A stretch of DNA of 64,000 nt from Octodonta nipae (Eukaryota > Arthropoda > Insecta > Coleoptera > Chrysomelidae), in assembly GCA_034190945.1 (NCBI GenBank), contig CM067222.1, positions 70,375,588 through 70,439,587 of the forward strand. The letters are read 5' to 3'. The notes beneath the pieces were generated by a model. That model was given only the letters and a program-made list of their open reading frames with translations, ran no database searches and was not told where the DNA came from. Of the stretch, positions 60,201-64,000 are shown piece after piece. Numbering within the stretch: the first letter of the stretch is position 1; each line of letters opens with the position of its first letter. The position numbers and the translations under genes were made by a program.

Positions 60201-63200
60201 TAGGACATTTCATCACAGATGGATTGGAAGAAGGGGTACTTATGAATGGCCTACACGAAGTCCCGACCTTAATCCACTAGACTATTTTCTGTGGGGTTAC
60301 TTAAAGTCTAAGGTTTATGTTGATAGACCAAATAATTTGTAAGAATAACTCAAGACATCCAGAGAATTACACCAGAAGTAATAGCTAATGTTACTAGAGA
60401 AATTAAAAACCGACTTGCTTATTGTCAAGAAGTAAACGGTGCTCAGTTTGAACATCTAATACATTAAGTTTAGTTAAGTTTCAATGTTTTGAAAATCACT
60501 TAGATTTAGTTAATAATTATGATTATGTATTTCTTTAACGGATATTAGATTTTTCCTTTCCTTAATTAATGTCCTGTTAATATCTCGGAAGGTATTGAAG
60601 TAAACAGTATCAAACCCGATATTTTTGTGTTCGCAATAAAATGTTTCATCAGAAACTAAAATACTATAGAGGGGGTTTCATTGCAAATTTTAAAATCGAC
60701 ATTACTTCCGGTAAAACAGGAAGTTCAAAATTGTAAAAAATTTGGAAACAAATAGGCAATTTACTGCAGTATCCACCTTCCAAACTTCATTTTGATATCT
60801 CTAATAATTCCAGAGATATTTGCTTGGTTCCACACATTTGCCCATCACTGTATATATTTTTAAGTGTTCCTCATTTTATTTTAAAACACTTATAACTAAA
60901 TATTTTTTTCTAAAGCATTATCAAAAATTTATTTTTCAGAACATTAACTTGATAAAATTAATGATTTTTTAGTAAACAATATTAAAAAAAACTATTAAAT
61001 ACGCATTTTGTTAAATAACACGTTAAGCGCAACCATGTTAAAAAAATAGTCCCTGTGGGCCACTGGGTAAACTTAGTAAAAATGTATGAAAATGAAAATG
61101 TTTTTATATAATTTATGTATTATTTTTTATTTATTTTTTTTTTCATAAAAAACTTCTTGTATTCAAATGGATACTGGTAGCCCATTTTCATTAATTAACA
61201 TTTTTGACCACTCGTATCGATTTTATAATAAGAAAAAGAGATGTTTGGCTTGCTATGAAAGACTAAAAAACGGTCATGATTGGAAATATGCCCAATCTAA
61301 ATAATATCTCAAACAGAAAATTGGAATTTTTATTAGAACGAAAAGCAGATTTGTACTGGTAGTGTATATTAATTCGATGTTATATTTGTTTATTTACTAT
61401 AATTTATTGATTTTCTATAACGATGAGACTCTTAATATGTAACCTGACATCTTTTTCTTACACAGAGAACTGAGCTGCATGGATATTTTTGAAGGTCAAA
61501 GAAGTGTCGGTCAATCGAAACTAAGTGTAGAAACAATAGAAATTATTGCATTTCACTACTAAAATCATCTATTTTCGTGGACCTCCGTTTAAAAACTTTC
61601 GCTTCCAAAATAAACTATTATTTCCGATATTTGTAGTAGTAATATGAGCATAGAAGGATTTTTATCATACTCCATAATGTCTCTACATTTAAAGTTATCA
61701 AATTTTGCAAAAGACTTTCATATATTTTCTTGACCGTATTCTATAGATATTGGATTAGAATGTGCTGGTTTTCTTAATGGTTTAGGGTACGATGCAACCG
61801 TTATGGTACGATCAGTCCCACTTAGAGGTTTCGATCAACAGATGGCCAATATAGTGGTAGCTGAAATGGAACATAAGGGCGTGAAATTCCTTCACAAGTA
61901 AGTAGCTAGGATTTTCCATGTAGACTAATAGATATTTCCAAATGTTAAAGTTTATGATGCAATTTTCAAATGTCCCATGCAATTTTTTTTACTAATTACC
62001 GCCTCTAGCTAGTAAACAGATAAGAGAAAACTACTCGCATCCGCAGAACCCATATTTCAATTTTTATTTAAAAAATATCCTCTTATTTAATTTCCCATTT
62101 TCACTACTAATTGTAAACCTTTTTTCTTCAAGGTGCATACCGAAATCTGTAGAAAAACTTGCAGATGGTAAATTAAAAGTTACATGGACTAATCAAGCTT
62201 CCGAGGAATTCACCGACATCTTCGACACCATCTTGTTCGCTATCGGAAGAAGAGCCCTCACTAGAGAATTGCACATGGATAGAACTGGCGTTAAAATCGC
62301 TGGTGATGGTGAAAAAATTGACGCAACCAATGAACAAACCAACGTACCACATATATTTGCTGTTGGCGATGTTTTATACGTAAGTAAAATTCTCTATTGT
62401 ATCTAACATGCTCTATCACAAAGCTGAAAAACTCACCATTGATACATATCGGTCGCTTTTTTTAGACAGTTAGCGGATATTATCTAAAGTATCAATCTGT
62501 CAAGTGGTTTTTCAATTGGGGGAATAGTTGAAGTCACTAGAACAGATCTGATGCCTAGAGAGCATCGGGAACTATAGCAATAATATTCCTTTCTAAATAG
62601 TTTGCCCAAAAAGGCATAAAATTTAAAATTTCCTCAAAACTGGTAGATTATCTTAATTTTTAAACAATAATACGTTAATTTAACATATTGTTTACCGCTT
62701 CAACCTAGTCACATTTAGCTTATTTTGCTCGAATGTCTTTTTACAATCAATTCACACAAAAAATTCGGAATTCTGCCATCAATTTACTTTCGATCTCACA
62801 TAAACGGTTTAAAAAAGTTGAGAAAGTAAATAAAGGGCTTCTCAATAATACCCAAATTTGTACTTAGCTATTGGTTTTGTCGCTTAACCAATCTAAGCTC
62901 TTATTTAAGAAAAAAAAAGAATTGATAAACGAAGTTATGCAGATTTCCCTTTTCGTTTTCTATCCTGTTGTATCAATTTTTATTAATTACTCTATTAAAT
63001 AGCGAGCTCCCCAAAAAAATTTTTACTGCCTCTCCAAACAAAATTTCTAACTACGCCACTGGGTATGAATGTTTAATACTATTACCTGTTTCCAGAAAAA
63101 GCCAGAACTTACACCCGTTGCAATTCACGCTGGTAGATTACTTGCTCGTAGATTGTTCGGAAATTCCACCGTTAATATGGACTATGCCAATGTAGCCACT

Positions 63201-64000
63201 ACCGTATTTACACCCTTGGAATATGGCGCAGTCGGTAAGGATTTTTTATTTAAACACCTTTAACATAAAGTTGAAAAAAAAGAAGAAAAGTTTTCAAAAT
63301 ATAGTTGTGTACTTGCAGGCCTTAGTGAGGAAGCTGCAACTCAACAATATGGCGCAGACAACATAGAAGTCTATCATGCCTACTACAAACCGACAGAATT
63401 CTTCATTCCACAGAAAAACATTTCACATTGTTACTTAAAAGTAGTAGCTTTAAGAGAAGGTGACCAGAAAGTGTTAGGCATGCATTTCATTGGTCCAAAC
63501 GCCGGCGAAGTTATACAAGGATTCGCTGCTGCCATCAAGTAAGAAAATTTTTCTGATATTTGGAATAATAATTCTATAATCTTAATATTTGAATTCTGTT
63601 AGTTGATGGTTACAAAAAATTATAATTTTGTGCAAAATTATAAACTAAATTTAACTAAATGCTGCCTAAAATAGAAAAAAAAAAAAGATATAGATGTTTT
63701 GCCTATTAATATAATAAGACATTCTGAGGCAGATTCTGTCTCTAGTGTCACTATTTCAATTTGTGACACTGTGATAATTGAAACTAATTTATTAAAATCA
63801 ATAGGCTCATAATTGGCCAATATAAAAATTATGTACATAAAATTTTACATGTAAGCCAGGGCTTTCGCTAAAACTGTTTTTTTTTTTCGTTCTTAGATGC
63901 AACTTAACAGTGAACGCCTTGATGAGCACAGTAGGCATCCACCCCACAATCGCAGAAGAGTTCACCCGAATAAACATCACGAAAAGATCCGGAAAAGACC
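39076..64000 (+). CDS. TrxR: Thioredoxin reductase, nine exons visible, 3' end beyond window
   Basis: Coding exons: 39076-39088 (cytosolic start, MAPTG), 55919-56139, 57728-57852, 57919-58145, 61747-61897, 62133-62379, 63096-63234, 63319-63538, 63897-64000 (open). All junctions are GT-AG and in phase. Visible product 482 residues; insect TrxR is about 495, so only the C-terminal tail, which in insects carries a Cys-Cys redox pair, is missing. Features: FAD site VVIGGGSGGLAAAKEA (13-28), redox-active Cys56-VNVG-Cys61, the NADPH site IIGAGYIGLECAGF (about 191-204) split by intron 4, FAVGDVLY, and the HPTIAE motif with His463/Glu468 as acid-base pair. The enzyme reduces thioredoxin with NADPH and, as insects lack glutathione reductase, also sustains glutathione. 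Two or three alternative first exons feed exon 2 in phase 1. Intron 1 is 16.8 kb; intron 4 carries a mariner-type element. Confidence 0.97.
39262..39399. promoter_or_regulatory. Divergent promoter interval of sniffer and mitochondrial TrxR
   Basis: Only 138 bp separate the sniffer start codon (39261, - strand) from the mitochondrial TrxR start codon (39400, + strand). No TATA box is present. A CCAAT box (AACCAATCAT) lies at 39361-39370. The interval must hold the start sites or 5' UTRs of both transcripts. Confidence 0.65.
39390..39398 (-). promoter_or_regulatory. Candidate antioxidant response element core (TGACCGAGC)
   Basis: Read on the - strand, 39398-39390 is TGACCGAGC, fitting the TGACnnnGC core bound by CncC/Nrf2-Maf. 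It lies 1 bp upstream of the mitochondrial TrxR ATG, so it is within the 5' UTR or core promoter. Six fixed bases occur by chance at roughly one in ten for an interval of this size, so this is only a candidate. Confidence 0.3.
39400..39526 (+). CDS. TrxR: Alternative first exon of TrxR: mitochondrial isoform
   Basis: ATG at 39400 opens 42 codons plus one base and ends at a GTGAGT donor at 39527, phase 1, exactly the phase needed to join exon 2 at 55919. The peptide starts MASVFCFRNVIFRGVRK and goes on through KSVNYPVKCSTSFYST. It is rich in Arg, Lys, Ser and hydrophobic residues and has no Asp or Glu, as in a mitochondrial targeting presequence. Insect TrxR genes are known to make cytosolic and mitochondrial forms from alternative first exons. 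Confidence 0.88.
40185..40480 (-). pseudogene. Tc1-like transposase fragment in TrxR intron 1
   Basis: On the - strand: LWKSEGRIHVYKKKEKK (the 'VWRKPGE' region), QKTSDYYIENILKF, and in a shifted frame LDWPPYSPDSNPTEHLCDQL. The last is the third catalytic block of Tc1 transposases ('DWPxxSPDLNPIEHxWxxL'). The middle part with the second catalytic Asp is missing, and frames are broken. No inverted terminal repeats were found by eye. Confidence 0.75.
42066..42147 (+). CDS. Possible third alternative first exon of TrxR
   Basis: ATG at 42066 opens 27 codons plus one base (MFCFKKKKMVVTNVKPELCE..) and meets a GTAAAA donor at 42148 in phase 1, the phase of TrxR exon 2. It lies in TrxR intron 1 on the same strand. 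The peptide is basic at the start and then neutral, with no motif I know. The phase match has a one-in-three chance of being accidental and the donor is weak. Confidence 0.3.
43571..45488. mobile_element. Repeat element bounded by AGGGTTCCG / CGGAACCCT ends, with internal tandem array
   Basis: The left border has CAAGTGCGAGTTGGACATGC then AAGGGTTCCGTACC (about 43579-43620). The right border is TATACGGAACCCTAATAA (45473-45490). The border motifs belong to a very common insect repeat class ('AGTGCGAGTTGGACTCGC ... GGGTTCCGTACC'). The stretch ACCAAATTTCAACCTCTTCC then TCCAGTAGTTTAGGAG at 45158-45193 is also typical of it. Between the ends is a tandem array (43680-45110). Confidence 0.55.
43680..45110 (+). 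repeat. Degenerate tandem array, ~280-bp units, about five copies
   Basis: Landmarks recur in order: TTAATATCTTTTAA-like at about 43685, 44054, 44324, 44604 and 44889; 'CATAATGAGCCCTTT..GATATATTAC' blocks; 'CCCCAAAATTAATATTAG' blocks; and 'GTAGTTTCGGAGATAAGGGGG' blocks. Spacings are about 369, 270, 280 and 285 bp. Units are about 70-80% alike by eye. Confidence 0.75.
46037..46325. repeat. 289-bp near-perfect palindrome in TrxR intron 1
   Basis: Left arm from 46037 (ATATGTTTCTTTGGGGAATA) and right arm ending 46325 are reverse complements over about 110 bp with almost no mismatch. Shared blocks include CACCACAATAGAAATAAAAC, GCAGGAATACCAAACGTTTC and GACTTCGTTGTCAATGGC. The centre holds repeated copies of an ATTTAAATATAAAGCCATTGACATT-like ~25-bp motif. 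Arm identity this high suggests a recent origin or gene conversion. Relatives at 35872 and 50642 share the GACAACG...GAAACGTTTGG core. Confidence 0.9.
46871..47175 (+). repeat. Two-unit direct repeat, 187-bp period
   Basis: GAAGTCGTCCCATATTTTTT at 46871 recurs as GAAGTGGTCCCATATTTTTT at 47058. TAGCTTGTACCGTTT, GGGGAAAAC and TTTTGGTGRAGTT blocks are kept. No coding meaning is apparent. Confidence 0.7.
47270..48360 (+). repeat. Degenerate AT-rich repeats with recurring 'ATATCTCAAATTGTTATCA'
   Basis: The block around 'CCTTTATTTTTAATAATATC, CAAATTGTTATCA, TTAGAATTGAAAACTGC' appears at about 47400, 47571 and 48005, with weaker forms near 47876 and 48329. 'AGTTATTCTTCATAAA..TTTGCGTGGTC' appears at about 47285 and 47800. 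The unit length is irregular. Otherwise no feature is seen in this stretch. Confidence 0.5.
48564..48833 (+). pseudogene. THAP-domain protein fragment, probably transposon-derived
   Basis: The 89-residue frame begins MPYKCSVSGCNSNYKLEKD and has LFCLPKNDTTKQKWLRNI. This is the C-x4-C, 'FxxPKD', 'KWL' pattern of the THAP DNA-binding zinc finger, starting at the very N-terminus as usual. The last Cys-His pair expected near residue 60-70 is not clear. Beyond the stop, further frames look coding-like (EELLKFLVDKLKSYDELDVI at about 48976-49040), so it may be the start of a longer decayed gene. An ACCGACTTCAAAAAA end lies 135 bp upstream (48427), which links it to that repeat family. Confidence 0.6.
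49963..49970 (+). promoter_or_regulatory. TATA-like box of unknown transcript
   Basis: GGGTATAAATACTGCAGC at 49960-49977 is followed 30 bp on by GACAGTAGTGGATCGG and a TCAACTCAATCATAGTC stretch, an arrangement like an insect core promoter. It lies inside TrxR intron 1 and just upstream of a mariner fragment (50260). No coding exon is visible next to it. Confidence 0.3.
50260..50630 (+). pseudogene. Mariner (DD34D-type) transposase fragment
   Basis: EFLSHLVSMDETLIHHNTPE (about 50270-50330) is the first catalytic block of mariner transposases ('xxVTxDETWIHHYTPE'). In another frame LVYELLPHAIYSPDSALCDD (about 50505-50565) is the third block ('YELLPHPPYSPDLAPxDY'). The middle with the second Asp is deleted or scrambled. 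A palindromic repeat starts just after it at 50642. Confidence 0.75.
50642..50978. repeat. Palindromic repeat with GACCCCGTTGTCAATGGC arms
   Basis: Left arm 50642-50745 and right arm 50877-50978 are reverse complements (about 85-90% by eye). Shared blocks include TAGGTCAGACCCCGTTGTCA, ATGGCAAAGAAA and TTTGGGAAAT-like. The ~130-bp AT-rich centre contains TTTGATTTATGATGTCATAAA. It is related to 35872-35985 (one arm) and 46037-46325. Confidence 0.85.
52909..53900 (+). repeat. Diverged ACCGACTTC-type repeat with TATACAGGGTGG array
   Basis: It starts TTTAACCGACTTCCAAAACG at 52907, like the copies at 16002 and 18656. It then holds the segment shared with 34782-35215 (53064-53432), and from 53430 a degenerate array of 'TATACA-GGGTGGTTGAAATA' motifs as in 16690-17230. 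No matching right end was found. Confidence 0.6.
54825..55400 (-). pseudogene. Penelope-like element GIY-YIG endonuclease fragment
   Basis: On the - strand the sequence runs from GKFLRKHHIKTVYKHTQQLR (about 55350) to a GVYRIPCSWGAVYTCTTKRS stretch (about 55240-55180), KTRVTEHKQNCRLL, KSAVDEHALL, and REAIEIYKHRNNCNRKE (about 55020-54970). This is the order of the linker and the GIY-YIG nuclease of Penelope-like retroelements. The zinc-binding 'PCxCG' is PCSWG and the YIG is altered to YTC. Two frames are needed. The RT part is not recognisable upstream. It lies 560 bp before TrxR exon 2. Confidence 0.8.
58822..60850 (+). mobile_element. Mariner/IS630-superfamily transposon with ~300-bp inverted repeats
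   Basis: It is flanked by TA on both sides (58820-58821 and 60851-60852), the target duplication of this superfamily. The terminal inverted repeats are long: left 58822 to about 59124, right about 60547 to 60850, starting CGGTGATGGGCAAATGTGTG / CAGTGATGGGCAAATGTGTG and over 90% alike. Total 2,029 bp with one transposase frame between them. It lies in TrxR intron 4. Long repeats of this size are unusual for mariner elements (usually about 30 bp). Confidence 0.92.
59420..60467 (+). pseudogene. Transposase of the 58.8-60.9 kb element, lightly broken
   Basis: It begins MAELSERERIEILMMIGYGE at 59420. A one-base shift near 59605 moves to the next frame (SGWLKSASNEGVAQNVAISL). A TAG replaces a probable Trp at 60007-60009, and a second shift after 60340 precedes the tail ending NGAQFEHLIH (TAA at 60465-60467). 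The N-terminal helix-turn-helix region includes STTDLANMHEISRRSIGRIL. The DDE triad is visible as VVFSDEATF, WFQQDGAPPHYAR and RSPDLNPLDYFLWGYLKSKV; 36 residues separate the second and third Asp. Three breaks mean it is inactive, but decay is light. Confidence 0.9.
62990..63062. repeat. Short repeat ending TACGCCACTGGG in TrxR intron 6
   Basis: CTCCCCAAAAAAATTTTTAC to CTACGCCACTGGG resembles the reverse complement of the GC-rich end at 26745 (GTAGCCAGGGGGGGCTC) and the end at 11292. It lies 35 bp upstream of TrxR exon 7, so it may overlap the branch-point region. Confidence 0.4.

Noticed and set aside
1..64000. tRNA or rRNA genes
   Set aside because: No cloverleaf with A and B box promoters and no rRNA-like conserved segment was recognised by eye; a tRNAscan run would settle small cases.

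Overview
The window is eukaryotic nuclear DNA from an insect. The evidence is AT-rich DNA, intron-split genes with GT-AG boundaries, three genes with clear insect or animal orthologues, and many decayed transposons of typical insect types. A beetle-like genome is my best guess for the order, but that is weakly supported. No bacterial features (operons, Shine-Dalgarno sites, CRISPR) were seen.

Three host genes can be assembled. (1) MOB4/phocein, + strand, three exons, 7465-12559, 222 residues. (2) A sniffer-type short-chain carbonyl reductase, - strand, five exons, 39261 down to 30745, 247 residues. (3) Thioredoxin reductase (TrxR), + strand, from 39076 (cytosolic start) or 39400 (mitochondrial start) to beyond the window end; exons 2-9 are visible and the last ~14 residues are missing. 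Sniffer exon 1 lies inside TrxR intron 1, between the two TrxR first exons and on the opposite strand. Two oxidative-stress genes are therefore interleaved, and sniffer and mitochondrial TrxR share a 138-bp divergent promoter interval. A third possible TrxR first exon lies at 42066-42147.

The rest is mostly mobile DNA. 1-2640: decayed Ty3/gypsy element A. 2721-6864: decayed LTR element B. 21651-22025: a solo LTR of the same family. 24097-29068: element C, same family, inserted into a LINE with a 4-bp ATAA target duplication. Other elements are Penelope-like fragments (11.4 kb, 55 kb), a hAT-like non-autonomous element (14.2-15.9 kb), two ~1.7-kb copies of an ACCGACTTC-ended repeat (16.0-17.7 and 18.7-20.4 kb), a PIF/Harbinger element (22.4-23.3 kb), a mariner/IS630 element with ~300-bp terminal inverted repeats (58.8-60.9 kb), Tc1 and mariner fragments, a THAP-domain ORF, and several palindromic or tandem repeats.

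The most interesting system is the B/C LTR retrotransposon family. Its Gag begins with a SAP-like motif, followed by an 11-residue-repeat coiled coil and a CCHC knuckle. Its pol region continues past integrase into a TARG1/OARD1-type ADP-ribose macrodomain and then a CX7CX5CX3H zinc finger. Both copies carry this tail and have broken it by different mutations, so it belonged to the family and is not an accident of one copy. A mobile element with an ADP-ribosylation-reversing module fused to a CCCH finger suggests a counter-defence or RNA-binding role; that role is inference.
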